DNA from: Zygnema cylindricum
Lineage: Eukaryota > Streptophyta > Zygnematophyceae > Zygnematales > Zygnemataceae
Assembly: GCA_037447655.1 (NCBI GenBank)
Contig: JBBHKE010002207.1
Coordinates: 1 to 50,205 of the forward strand
DNA: 50,205 nucleotides
Direction: 5' to 3'
Part shown: piece by piece, positions 23,345 to 33,960 of the stretch
Numbering within the stretch: position 1 is the stretch's first letter
How the letters are laid out: each line of letters begins with the position of its first letter
Notes under the pieces: model-generated
What the model saw: the letters and a program-made list of their open reading frames with translations, nothing else
Told to the model about the DNA's origin: nothing
Database searches by the model: none
Position numbers and translations under genes: made by a program

Positions 23345-23792
23345 TCAAAACCGTGATCTTATCCCTTGCAGCCTTAACCCTATTGACGGGTTGCCAAGAG
23401 TCACGGAGGAGTTGAATGAAAAGAGTCTAAACAGTTGGTATCTCATCGTTTTCCACCATGGTCCTCCACCACGCTCGCGTTGCCCTTTTAAGAAGACCAC
23501 CCGTATAATGAATCTTCTCACCATCCAACAAGCTAGGGAAATTCTCGAGGTAATTCGCAATAAAGAATAGCCACGCATCAAGGTTCTTGTGCCTGGCCGG
23601 GTCAAACTCGTCGAGAAGCCTTAACTTTGGTCTCTTTAAGTCTCTCTCCACGCCTATATGAGGTCGTTCACCAAGACTAGATTCCAAGGTTGCGACGGTG
23701 TTACTCAGTTGAGCATTTTGTAATCTAAAGTTTTCTAGCTCCCAAAGAACTTGTGCTAACATTTCGGTGGTAGATAGGCCGTGTTCTTCCAT
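23345..23792 (-). pseudogene. gag: Element C gag
   Basis: The ATG at 23,792 starts a coiled-coil segment (LWELENFRLQNAQLSNTVATLE) followed by a capsid domain (PKLRLLDEFDPARHKNLDAWLFFIANYL, then LKRATRAWW). The frame breaks near 23,430, and capsid sequence continues in another frame to about 23,160. Related to gag of LDOC1/PEG10-type gypsy elements. Confidence 0.8.
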
Positions 23793-23814
23793 GCTGTCGA
23801 GTCACGAGGAATAG

Positions 23815-24120
23815 CTCTGATATGAATGAAAAAATGGATAAATATACTTCATAACACACCACAATACACAAGGATTCCCTCATAGGAACAAAAACAATAC
23901 ACAGCACACACGGATAAAAGTTGAGCTTTATTATTCAGAAAGAGATTACAAGTTCGCTGCGAAGGTCTACTCAACAGTCTCCTTTGACGAAGTCTACTCC
24001 ACTATTTAAACTAACTAGTTGCTAGTCTACCTAGTAATACACAAATGTACATGTGGACCTTCACGGTCCATTGAGACTATCCAAACTATCTTTTTAGACC
24101 CGAACAGTTCAATCTACATT
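23815..24120 (-). repeat. Element C 5' LTR and primer site
   Basis: On the minus strand the LTR ends ...CCATTTTTTCA at 23,827. It is followed by TTCATATCAGAGC, close to the initiator-Met primer site TGGTATCAGAGC. The other end is cut at 24,120 by element D; 24,118 corresponds to an internal position of the 3' LTR (17,799). Confidence 0.75.
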
Positions 24121-25130
24121 TGAAATTTTGTGTCCTCTATTGGACTACATAATACAGGAAGCCTCTAGATAGTTTTCAACTAACCCACTTCAAGCCACAA
24201 CCACTGCTGCCCAAGAATGCAAATTGAAAGTTTAACTACATCCCTATGGAGCTTAGACTCCTTTGAGTCCGTAGCAAAAAGAATCACTGAAAACGGCCAT
24301 CGGGCTGATAAGTTATGAGCCGGCAAAAATGTCAATTTTATACAAAGCTCTCTTAGAGAGTGTTAACTATTTACCAGATTTTCCTAAGTCCTAAATCCCT
24401 CTCACAACCCCTATCTACTCAAGTACGGCCCAATCACATGACTATAAAGTACAGTAGGTACTATGGTCGGTGGCCTTTATTTACGGCCTGTGTATGACAA
24501 GGCCACTGAGCAAACGCGTGTCACTTTTCCACTCCTCCGTGTGTTCCCCGGAATTCTTGAGACCAAATGTTATCTCTCCACGTGGCGCGAGGTCATGCCA
24601 CGTCCATAAACGTCAAAGTGATCATTTCGCGATCTCGGTAGTGATATGCGCCATCGGATTAAATCCGACATTAAATGTCGACCCACGAAACAAATGTCTG
24701 ATTCATTTGTTTCGTGCGAAATAACGTCCTCGCTGAAACACTTTAACTAGTTCTATGTTCCTTTGTTCACATTTCAGCTAATCAGTTTTAGGATCATCTA
24801 TTAGTTTAAATACGTATCGCACACCATGTAATTTAATGGACTTCACGACAGACTATTTAGAGCTACCGGCTACACCGTACTCTACTGGTCGAAGGTTCGA
24901 GTCCTGCCGGACTCAACCTTTTGTTGATAGTCACATTGGTCGCTCTTTAGTCCTACCTGCAAAATTAAGGCAGCTATGGCTTAACCACCCTCTCCATCCT
25001 TCAGTGACTACAACAAGTATAAGGGCTACAGAGATGAGGTTAAGACAAGATGCCTGCCCTTTTTCTTTTTCCTTTTATACTAACCTATTATATACCTAGA
25101 AAATACTCTACAAATCTATTAATTTCAACA
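24121..25130 (-). repeat. Element D 3' LTR
   Basis: On the minus strand it starts TGTTGAAATT at 25,130, right after the polypurine tract AAGGGGAG (25,138-25,131), and ends AAATTTCA at 24,121. 24,126-24,840 matches 29,537-30,225. It contains a 13-bp perfect hairpin (CACGAAACAAATG at 24,684, CATTTGTTTCGTG at 24,704, 7-nt loop) beside a GACATT/AATGTC palindrome at 24,667. It also holds a perfect Pol III box B word (GGTTCGAGTCC, about 24,893). Confidence 0.82.
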
Positions 25131-25138
25131 CTCCCCTT

Positions 25139-25309
25139 ATTTTCTAGTCTAGTTTTAACTTTAGTTTTAGTCCATATTTTTCTCTCAAATATTTTAATTT
25201 AGGAGAGGGCACTAGTTTCTGTTATTCTACAACCACTGGAGCAGGTGAAGCATCAGCAGTAGTAGTGGAAGTAGACATGATCTCACTTACAAAAGCTAAT
25301 CAAGAATCC
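25139..25309 (-). other. Element D 3' non-coding segment
   Basis: On the minus strand an ATG at 25,277 opens 18 codons rich in Ser/Thr/Ala before a stop. The rest is AT-rich and leads into the polypurine tract. It contains no RNase H motif. Confidence 0.4.
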
Positions 25310-26115
25310 TATTAAACAGCTGTTTTCTATAGCTCACCAAATCTGATACAATGAACCAAACTGCTTCAAACTATACCACAATATATAATATCACAGAGAC
25401 TGACAACTCCCAAAGTTTCAGCTCAATTGATCCAACTTACACCAAGATATGCAACTCAGAAGTTTCCCAAAAACAATCTGCAGATTACACAGTCTGGAAG
25501 TCGGGATACATAAAATGTTCTACGTCCTAAGTCTTATGCTCATCACTCAGTTGTCCTACTACATAGTGTTGTACCGCCGATACAAGTGTTCATTAAACAT
25601 ACGTCCAAAAGGACTAAACTGTCAGAAAGGTCTAAGTGCTCCTGATCACGCTAAAACTAATTTATCACTCTACAATCAATATTACTGAGAATCCTAAACA
25701 AGTGATTTGATCAAATACTTGTCGCCTAGCTTAGTGAATCTCATCCGTTAACTTGATTTATATCAACCGCAGTAGCGCAGTCCAATTCTTGATTACATTC
25801 AAATATCCGTAGCTTCGTAGTAGCTGCGTTGTTACATACAAAAATTAGCCGCAGCTGGGTTTGTCTTGTTGCGTAGCAACTGCGTTGTCATGTACCGCAA
25901 TTGCGTTTGACCCGTTGCGTCGCAGGCTGCGTTTGTCCGTACAGACCATATCAAAAATAACCGTAGCTGCGCTTGTTCCATTTGCGTCGCAGCTGCGTTG
26001 TCGGTACAATTCAAAAACCTGCACTATGATTGAAGAGATGACGCGTGTCCATATAGATCTATTTTTCCGCCGTCCTATAAATTTGCTGAGACTCAAAGCT
26101 TTCCAAAAACCAACA
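25310..26115 (-). repeat. Divergent B-family LTR inside element D
   Basis: Read on the minus strand this aligns with the element B LTR in order: a TGTT start at 26,115 with a GGAAAG word, the GC-rich cluster (26,010-25,765; GCAGCTGCG, GTTGCGTAGCAACTGCG), AGACTTAGGACGTAG.ACATTTTATGTAT, AACTTTGGGAGTT, GTGGTATAGTTTGA, and ACAGCTGTTT. Possible duplicated bases GGATT flank it. It lies immediately after the RT fragment and probably marks an old insertion of a B relative. The terminal CA is not preserved. Confidence 0.6.
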
Positions 26116-26126
26116 AATCCTTCATA

Positions 26127-27187
26127 TCAAAATCTGCCACTAAGATCTTTTTTTAGCCTATTGATCTTCTCCAAAGACTTACTCAACACAAGCATATCAT
26201 CAACATAAATTGCAATAAAATTGACACCATTCTCATCTTCAAACATATAGATAGAATGGTCAAAACTGATACGGATAAATCCCAGATTGGTGAGAAACTC
26301 ATCTAGTTTCTCATTCCACTGTCGGGGAGCCTGGTTCAGTCCATATAAAGAAGTTATGAGCCTGCAGACTTTGCTCTCTTCTCCTTCTTCCACGAACCCC
26401 TCGGGTTGCCTTATGAAAATTTCTTCTTCTAACTCACCATTAGGAAAAGTTGTCTTAATGTCCATCTGGTGGATTTCCATGTCTTGCGCTGCAGCCAGAC
26501 TGAGGAGAATCCTTACTGATGGGAACCGAACAACTGGAGCAAAGGTCTCCCCATAGTCAATCCCCTCATTTTGGGTGAACCCCTTTGCTACCAATCGAGC
26601 CTTATATCTCTCAATGGTATTATCTGGGTTTAGTTATAGTATAAATACCCATTTACACCCAACAAGTTTTCTGTCTGGAGGACAATCCGCTAGTTCCCAA
26701 GTATTTATTTCTATTCTAGCAGCCATCTCATCATTTATGGCTCTAATCCATCTTTCTTTCTCTGGACTATTCACTGCTTCCGAGTAAGACTGAGGCTCAT
26801 CTGGGTGAGATAGCTTAGTTACCTTATGAGCGACATGTTTATCTTGTATCCTTTTGCTGCTCCTCCTTCCTCCCTCAAACTCCGAAGTTGGAATGGATTG
26901 AAGTCTTGGGTTTCTTCTCACTGTCTCATCGGCTCCCCTGTCCATGGAAGGCGGTTCTGGTCCCACTTCTTCTATGTCCTCGAAATCCATATGAGTATGT
27001 GAGGTTTTTGGTGAGTCTTCGTATCTTGGATCTCCCATGAATCTGCAATCAGGGTTTCACTCATATCCCTTTCGGGAACGACCGAGTTCTCCTCACTGTC
27101 GGACTCAAATCTGATTCTTATCTTCTTTGTATATTTGAAGGGGTCAAATGACTTCCCTTCATCCATGTTAACTAAGTGTTTGACCAT
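26127..27187 (-). pseudogene. Element D integrase C-terminus and reverse transcriptase
   Basis: 27,187-26,972 and 27,038-26,634 carry the variable integrase-RT linker and the RT start (YSEAVNSPEKERWIRAINDEM, NTWELADCPPDRKLVGCKWVF). After one stop, the frame 26,594-26,127 gives RLVAKGFTQNEGIDYGETFAPVV, HQMDIKTTFPNGELEEEIFIRQPEGF, LYGLNQAPRQWNEKL and the catalytic IYVDDMLV, which is intact. The frame ends just before the conserved FDMKDLG, where the B-like LTR begins. No RNase H follows. Confidence 0.87.
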
Positions 27188-27249
27188 AATTATATCTTTC
27201 TTTGCTAAGTCATAAACTTTATATCCCTTAACATCCTAATCATATCCCA

Positions 27250-28440
27250 CAAAGTATCCAGGTTTTCCCATAGCATCTAGTTTCCAGTACTTCCTATCTG
27301 TGTCAAGACTGTAAACTTGGCTACCGAATACTTTAAGGTGTGAGATATTTGGTTTCCTTCCAACCCATCTCATAAGGTGTCACTCCGTTTACAGCTGAGG
27401 TTAGGACTCTATTCTTAATGTAGTTGGCACAGTTCATTGCTTTTGCCCAAAATCTCTTTCCTATTGTTTTGTCTGCCAACATACCGCATGCACTATCTCC
27501 TAGGGTTCGATTCAACCTCTTAGCTACCACATTTTATTTCGGGTTATATGGTAAAATTTTATGGTGCTGCACTCCCTCATCTCTCAGATAATCCTCAAAC
27601 TGGTTAGAGGTATATTCCACCCCATTATCACTCCTTATCCTCTTAAAGGGGGTTTCATGCAACTTCTCACTCAAGGCTTTATATTCTTTGAAGTAAGTTG
27701 ATGCTTCAGACTTTGTTTTCAGAAAGTAGACTCTAGAGTACCTAGACCAGTGATCGGTTATTGTCATTATAAACCTCTTTCCTCCAACCGAAGGTACTTT
27801 TGCAGGTTCCCAAATATGTGTGTGGACCATATCTAACACTTTCTCACCTCTATATGTGGCGGCTTTGGGAAAAGGAAGTTTGTGGGCCTTATCTTGAACA
27901 CAAGCACTACAATCATCCATCCTTTCATTATCCCCAAACTGAATGCCTTTTGCTACCCCAAGCTCTTTTATTTCCCTCAACCTATCAAAATGCACATGCC
28001 CCAACCGCTTATGCCAAATCATCAACTTAGGAACACCAACATAGTAATTATTTTTCTTTTCATTACTCACGTTAAGCCTAAACATTCCTTCGCTACCCTT
28101 ATCTGCCGTGAAGTAAACTTCATCCCCATACTTAGCTATAAGGACTCCCTTTCGAGTTAAGGTATCAAACTCTTTGTCATCTAACACAGACGTAGAGACA
28201 AGATTTTTACTTAGCTGATTATTGTAGAGTACATCTGAGAATGTAAGTATAGAAGTCTTACCCTCCACTAAGACTTTCAGATCTACTGATCCCACTAGAT
28301 CTGTAGTAACTACTCTCCCATCCCAAAACTCTATCTCTACGGCAGGGATTTTCGTTAGCTTAGTGAAAAGTTTTTTATCACGACACATATACATGGATGC
28401 ACCTAAGTCAATAATCCATCCTTCCTAAGGAGCTTCCCGA
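27250..28440 (-). pseudogene. Element D protease and integrase
   Basis: The protease site reads IIDLGASMYMC at ~28,405-28,375, so the Ser of D-S-G is Leu. 28,394-27,534 (286 codons) continues through the prepeptide (FSDVLYNNQLSKNLVS) and the copia integrase: HKRLGHVHFDRL...CSACVQDK zinc domain, MTITDHWSRYSRVYFL, IRSDNGVEY. After a stop at 27,531, NRTLGDSACGMLADKTIGKRFWAKAMNCANYIKNR follows, so the integrase core is nearly complete apart from stops and a later shift. Confidence 0.87.
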
Positions 28441-29468
28441 ATTGCTCCTATAGCACACTTCTGTCTCAGAGGGATCTTCTTCTCCTCTAGACTCTCGTCA
28501 AGAAGAAGCTCCCCATCCTCCTCAGATGACTCATCCTTGGTTTCTCGTGTCACTTTTTTAACCACAAGTGCCTTTTTCTTCCCTGTGGAAGAACCCCCTC
28601 CACGGTTCTCTTCGAGCCTCAGCTCTGAAAGCTTGACACAATCTGCGATGAAGTGTCCCAGCTTTTTGCAAAAATGACAAAGACCCTTTGGGGGCCTCGA
28701 TCCCCCAGAATTATATCTTTCCCCTTTGTACAATTTCTTCGGGTCCTTCCCCCATCAGTCCCCTCCTACTGCTAGAGCTTGAATGCTCTTTCCTCCTCTC
28801 CTCATCTCCATTGTGTTTTCCTACACAACTATCATCCTGACCACTGTGTTCCATTTCCATGAACTATCAGCCATTTCTTGTACTCGATACACTATGTTCT
28901 CGAACTCATCTGGTAACTTCATGATAAGAGTGTTAACTTTCATTTTCATTTTACGTGTCCACCAAGCACTTTCCATCTCCATATACAAACAAGAAAGATC
29001 ATTACAGTAATCTAACATCTTTCCTCCTTTGTAAGGGTAACTCACTAGCTTTTGCTCAGCCAACTGAAGCTCCTAAATAGTTCCAGCTCTATAAATCTCC
29101 ACCAAACTCACCCACAACTCCTCGGCCTTGTAAATGTGAAGATGAGGAGTGGCCAAAGCTTGAGTGAGGTGCCTGAGAATGAAGTTCTTGGCAGCCATGT
29201 TTACATCCTCCCACATTTGAGTATCGTTCTCTGTGGTCTTCACGGTCACCGCTCCCGGTACTGTGGCAATAGGAGTAAGGGGTGTCTCCTTCCCTTTCCC
29301 TTTTCCGGACACACTGCTGTCCCCATCATCTGCCTCCTCCACTGAGGCAGCCGTTGCTGCACGAAACCTTACTCCTCCAAATCCTGGTGGAGTTCCCGAA
29401 GGTGGACATTTCACTTGTCCACTGACGATACCCCAATATTGTTTTTCGCACAAAGCTGCCATCATCAT
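28425..29468 (-). pseudogene. gag: Element D gag
   Basis: The ATG at 29,468 begins a copia gag with one TAG near 29,070 and another break near 28,820. Motifs include WEDVNMAAKNFILRHLTQAL, ELWVSLVEIY, LVSYPYKGGKMLDYCNDL and KLPDEFENIVYRVQ, then the knuckle CHFCKKLGHFIADC at ~28,680-28,640. All segments share one frame with the protease, as expected for a single polyprotein broken only by nonsense changes. Confidence 0.83.
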
Positions 29469-29532
29469 GACTTCCTAATAGATGAACCCAGATCCATTGA
29501 AGGTGGGCACCGTAGAGGGTGGGCCCAAAACC
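29469..29532 (-). promoter_or_regulatory. Element D leader and probable primer site
   Basis: On the minus strand the LTR end TTGCA is followed by GGTTTTGGGCCCACCC. Element B has TTATGGGCCCACGCCC in the same place. The shared GGGCCCAC suggests a common primer other than initiator Met tRNA, but the tRNA is not identified. Confidence 0.45.
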
Positions 29533-30230
29533 TGCAATATTGTGTCCTCCATTGGACTACAAAATACAGGAAGCCTCTAGATAGTATTTAACTAATCCAC
29601 TTCAAGCCACAACCACTGCTGCTCAAGAAGACAAACAGACAATTTGATTGCACCCTTGTGCAGCTTGGACTCCCCTAAGTCGGTAGCAAAAAGAATCACT
29701 AAAAACGGCCAACCAACCAATAAGTTATGACACAGTAAAAATGCCAATTTGTAAAAACTCTTTAAGGGAGAGGTGACTACCTACCAAAATTTTCTAAGTC
29801 CTGATTCCCTCTAATAACTTCTATCTACTGAAGTACGGACCAATCAGATTATTGTAACGTACCAAAAAGTATTACTGTCGGTGTAACTTTTGTACATCCT
29901 ATGTACAACAAGGCTATTAAGCGGACGCCTGTCTGCTTTTCACTCGTTCGTACATTCCTCGGAATTCCCATGACCGAATGTCATCTCTCCACGTGGCTCC
30001 AGGTCATGCCACGTCACAAAACGCCAAAGTGACCACTCCGAGATTTCGGCGTTGATGTGCGCTGTTGGATTTGCAGCGAGATGCAATCTTAGCCGTTGTA
30101 AATACTTGCGCGACATTTGTTTCACTGTCGAAACAAAATGCGTAATATCCGTTTTGAAATAGAATCGTACTTTCATAAAACTCTATCTATGCATGCCGTA
30201 TACAGTTTTAATTAAATGGATTTGTTCCCC
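29533..30230 (-). repeat. Element D 5' LTR, truncated at its outer end
   Basis: 29,537-30,225 matches the 3' LTR (TGTCCTC.ATTGGACTAC, GGAAGCCTCTAGATAG, ATCTCTCCACGTGGC). No TGTTGAAATT-type outer end is found beyond 30,225. The sequence passes into TA-rich DNA and a tRNA-like block. Confidence 0.75.
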
Positions 30231-30280
30231 CCTAAATATATGTATATATATATATCTATCACATACTATATCATTTAGCA

Positions 30281-30366
30281 TTGGTCCTAGTCTAATAGGA
30301 TAAAGCTGACCGCTATCGGCCAACATGACGAACCGCAGGTACCGGGATCAAATCCCGGGTACGCTG
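30281..30366 (+). repeat. tRNA-like sequence with Pol III boxes, possible SINE head
   Basis: TAGTCTAATAGG (30,288) fits box A, and GGATCAAATCC (30,345) fits box B with a self-complementary CCGGG...CCCGG T-arm. The ends do not pair as a tRNA acceptor and the box spacing (57) is long, so this is not a functional tRNA gene. A tRNA-derived SINE relic is more likely. Weaker relatives lie near 24,862-24,925 and 45,025-45,115. Confidence 0.45.
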
Positions 30367-30655
30367 ATCGCTATAAATAAATCGCAAGACACTTGGGAAA
30401 TAATACTAAAAAACAACAAAACAATGCAAAGTAGTCGACAACATAGAAAAACACGCACTAATGGAGAGTTAGTGAGAAGTCAGTATGCAGTTTGAGAGAG
30501 AAAGGCGACGTTCAAAAATAATACTGTACAAAACATTTAAAAGCACAACAAAATTAAAATATAACAACACATTGTGAACGAGAATAATAACACAAAAGGA
30601 AGGAGGAAACGTAATCATGTAATAAATGGGAAAACGTTTGCTTGAAATGGCTTAC

Positions 30656-31025
30656 CTGTACCGTACACTCTGCTAAAATGCTCGGGAAACTTTCTTATGG
30701 TCCTTGGAATGAGTTCAGGTGAGCCGTTATTTTCACAGTCCTTCAACATCCAGTGTATTACTCGCATCCGAGTTGCCTTAGTCGACACGTGTTGAACTTT
30801 ACGGTGGGAGACACGTCCTCTGGTGTTGGCAGAGGACGGAAAAAAACCTTCCACAATGGCCGCCGGGTCTACCGACGTTTGGAATTTTGCCTCACTCTCA
30901 TCGTCGTTCGGAAGTGCGTTTTCCTCAACGTTCCTCTCATTTTCCTCATCTTCTTCAACCTGAGCGTTATGGGGATTGTTGTTGTTATTGCCCGGATTGG
31001 CACCCCAAATTCTATTAAGGGTCCA
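30656..31025 (-). pseudogene. Orphan coding-like exon, unknown protein
   Basis: On the minus strand an open stretch of ~123 codons lies between a possible acceptor (GAGTAG at 31,031-31,026) and a good donor (ACAG|GTAAGCC at 30,656). It reads as an Asn-rich then acidic segment (NNNNNPHNAQVEEDEENE), followed by a more ordered part (TKATRMRVIHWMLKDCENNG, IPRTIRKFPEHFSRVYGTG). Codon pattern and composition look coding. I do not recognise the family; the second half could be a DNA-binding region of a transposon protein. No partner exon is found, and element D's truncated LTR lies downstream, so it is probably a gene fragment. Confidence 0.45.
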
Positions 31026-32410
31026 CTACTCTCAAACACTTAATATCACCTAAAAAATAAAAAATAGGAGCAGCCGAAACAAGGGAAATGGCAACCTAAG
31101 CAAATGAGGATGAAGTAGCGATAGTGTTGTTGCCATTATCACAAATACATTTATATCATACACGAAATGCAAATGAAAATGATTTTGCGCGGTAATAATG
31201 GAGGGATTTGCCATTTTAAATTTTTCGTTTAAAATCCAAAATTTGAATTTTAGCACGGCTTTCAATTTAAAAATATTTTAATACGCGGGAAATAGAAGCG
31301 GGATCTCGTAAAAATTTGCTTCAAAATTGCCAAAATATTTCAAAACTTACGTCGTCGGTGTTATGTTCATAGCGCCATAGAAACACCTCCAGTTTACAAG
31401 TTGTACGGCAAAAGGATGATTGGAAAAAATGCGGCGTCGTTACCCCGACAATCGGTTGTTCTAACGTCATCTGTGAAACGCGACCAACTTTGGGAATGCG
31501 TGGATGATGAACATGCCACGTGTTTTCGGCAACAGCCAATGATAATCTTATGACGGCGCATGATCAGCTTTCGTCGCTGGATTACCGCCAATTAGAATTG
31601 ACATGTATCTAATATGTGTTTTTTGGTCGTTTTACATTCAATTAGAATTAACATGATACTAATAAAAGGTTGGTTTGACGTTTGATCTAAGTAAACGCAT
31701 CCTTATTAGTCTTAAGTCCCAATATCACAATGCATTGATTCTAATAGAGCAACCCACCGGGCACCTTATTAAGATTAAGGGTCCTCATTTAACGTCACAC
31801 AACGTTCGTTCTCTCCGCGAACGACAAGGAAATGAAAATCAATCAATGAGTTCAATGTACGTTATGTGGAACGAAACGTACACATATATACCTCCCGTTA
31901 TAGTTTCGTTCATTGTACAATACAAATCTAACTGAATGGACATATTGAAATTGTACGGTTTCGTAGCGTTGTAGCGTAACTGCTTTTTACAGCCCGATGC
32001 ATAGAGTCGACTATACGACCTGACAATGAACGTTTCGCATACGTTGTACTCGCACCTATTTTACTGTAATCATATTCACCGCGTGCGAAACAAACGCTTA
32101 TTAGAGTCACGAATGAACTTAAGTGAAAGTACACATACCCGTACATTTCGACAATTTATACTCATACCTATTTTAGTGTATAATTATGCACGGTGTAATG
32201 ATTGTGTATTCGCATACCCAAAATAGAATTATGGATTTTTACAGGGGACGGACGCCACGTCGTACGGAATGTCAGATTTTGTACTTCTACCTATTTTACC
32301 GTATATGCTACGAAGGCGGATCATGTATACCCAAATCAGCGTTATGGAGAAATTACAATTAAACATTTTTTTGAAAATGGTATTGATACACAAATTAGAG
32401 TACATGACAC
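31026..32410. other. Intergenic, no gene recognised
   Basis: AT-rich with short chance frames only. 32,440-32,560 begins a series of TTACTCTAATT words and their complements. Confidence 0.45.
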
Positions 32411-32967
32411 TACACCGCGCATCGTAATTAGAGTAATGAAAAAATTAGAGTAAAAAAAGATAAAAAAATAATTAGAGTAATTTACTCTAATTTATGTGAT
32501 AGAACTGTTTCAGAAAGGAATTTACTCTAATTTATGCGGTGTACTCTAATTTGGCAAGATAATATCCTCTACTGTAAATAAGGTATTCTTACAGAATCTG
32601 ACAAAACGTACAGTTTATCGTCACTATGACGTTTGCACTACGCGGATTGTTAAAACGCAGTTACATGATAATGGCTTGTATTAAATCATTATTTGTACTT
32701 TTTTATTTATAAAAGTACAACTTTGCACGGACGGACGTCATCCGTACTCCACACTATTTAAAACGAACATATATTAGAATTAAAAACGCTAATTAATCCT
32801 TACCTTAAATAGCATAATGAAAAAATTAGAATCATTTACTCTATTTGATGTGATAGAGTCGAAATTTCGAGCGACCGAATTAGAGTAATTTACTCTAATT
32901 ACGATTCGCGGTGTAATTCATTATATACACTAATAATTTCTATACGTTAATAACGATTCACGGTGTA
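32411..32967. mobile_element. TIR element, TACACCG family, copy M2
   Basis: The left end TACACCGCGCATCGTAATTA and the right end TTAATAACGATTCACGGTGTA are inverted complements. 557 bp, close to M1 (563) and M6 (543). The interior has two palindromes of AATTAGAGTAA / TTACTCTAATT arms with a 1-nt centre (about 32,470 and 32,879). No reading frame. Confidence 0.65.
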
Positions 32968-33010
32968 GTAGCGATATGGGGTGTACTTCCGGAGCTACAG
33001 TACAGTACAG

Positions 33011-33960
33011 TACACCGTGTATCGCTATTAGCGTAAATAACGCTAATTTGGCGCCCCTAAATTCTGACCCAAATTCTCAAATAGAATTACTAATTATAAT
33101 TTAAATATCAAATTAGGGTGGAGTTCCATCAGACGAAAAGTGGGGTAGTTTACCGAAATCGGCGCCTATCAGTACCAGGCCGTACTGCTTATTTTGTTTG
33201 TTTTCGCGAACAGCATTACAGAGAATCTTGCAAAAATTCTCCAAAGGTCTGGGAGGTAACAATGACCGTCGGATATTTTTCGCGAAGCATTCGCTTCGAA
33301 AGTTTACAGAAGCGAGGTACATCACCATTTACAGAAAAAATTGAGGCGCGACACGCTGGATAATGAACATTCGTGTCAAGACTGCAACCAACGGAATTCG
33401 AAAAATTTCGCACATGATACATCCATTCAAAAATCCTAACCCAAATCACAAAAGTAATCTCGTAACGAGCTTTCGTCATGCTATTTTTGTTAACGCCCAT
33501 TCCTCACACTATTTGTGGCAGCGCTCATTCGTCACGCGAAAAAACATAAAAGTTCAAAAACCCTGAAAAAATTGAGCTGGTATCTGACAAGGCGTCTGCA
33601 AAGAGTACAAAAATTATGTATTACGATGACCTGGTCCACACGTACATGGTACGCAAATGAAGATTTCAGGTTGAAGTTGGTCGGTGAGAAAAATATTTGA
33701 CGATTTTCAATATAAGATCTTATCTTACGTGGTACCATCCACTTTTGAGCACGTGGATTACGGACTCCGCGCGATAGAGCATCTTTCAAAATGTAGCATC
33801 CTGTAATGTTCGCCGTACGATTACAGAATTTCGTGATGGAACGCCAGTACGCCACCCTTAGAGTAAATGATTTCCTTTGAAATTCCCAATTAGCGTAAAT
33901 AACTCTAATTATTTTTTAACCCTAATTATTTCATAATGCTAATAGCGATTCACAGTGTGC
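33011..33960. mobile_element. TIR element, TACACCG family, copy M3 (long)
   Basis: The left end TACACCGTGTATCGCTATTA and the right end TAATAGCGATTCACAGTGTGC are inverted complements, 950 bp apart. Interior 33,110-33,160 carries the inverted form of the CCCCACTTTT repeat seen at 240-330. Only 43 bp separate it from M2. Confidence 0.62.

Larger units (their letters stand above)
17668..24120 (-). mobile_element. Element C: decayed Ty3/gypsy chromovirus
   Basis: Read on the minus strand: 5' LTR (24,120-23,827), Met-type primer site, gag (from 23,792), zinc knuckle and protease, RT, RNase H end, integrase, chromodomain, an extra 3' reading frame, polypurine tract (17,977-17,966) and a truncated 3' LTR (17,965-17,668). 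Stops, shifts and an RT deletion make it non-functional. The outer ends of both LTRs are missing at the junctions with the A-family LTR and element D. Confidence 0.88.
24121..30230 (-). mobile_element. Element D: decayed Ty1/copia retrotransposon
   Basis: Minus strand: 5' LTR (~30,230-29,533, far end missing), gag with zinc knuckle, protease, integrase, RT, then a B-like LTR (26,115-25,310) in the position where RNase H is expected, polypurine tract (25,138-25,131) and 3' LTR (25,130-24,121). The gag-protease-integrase-RT order identifies Ty1/copia. gag through integrase is one frame broken by stop codons. The two LTRs are clearly related for ~700 bp but quite diverged, so this is old. Confidence 0.87.

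Noticed and set aside
30281-30366. Functional tRNA gene
   Set aside because: The acceptor strands do not pair and the box spacing is too long. Kept only as tRNA-like.
32440-32905. CRISPR-like array from repeated TTACTCTAATT palindromes
   Set aside because: Copies are irregularly spaced, AT-rich and inside a TIR element of a eukaryotic genome.
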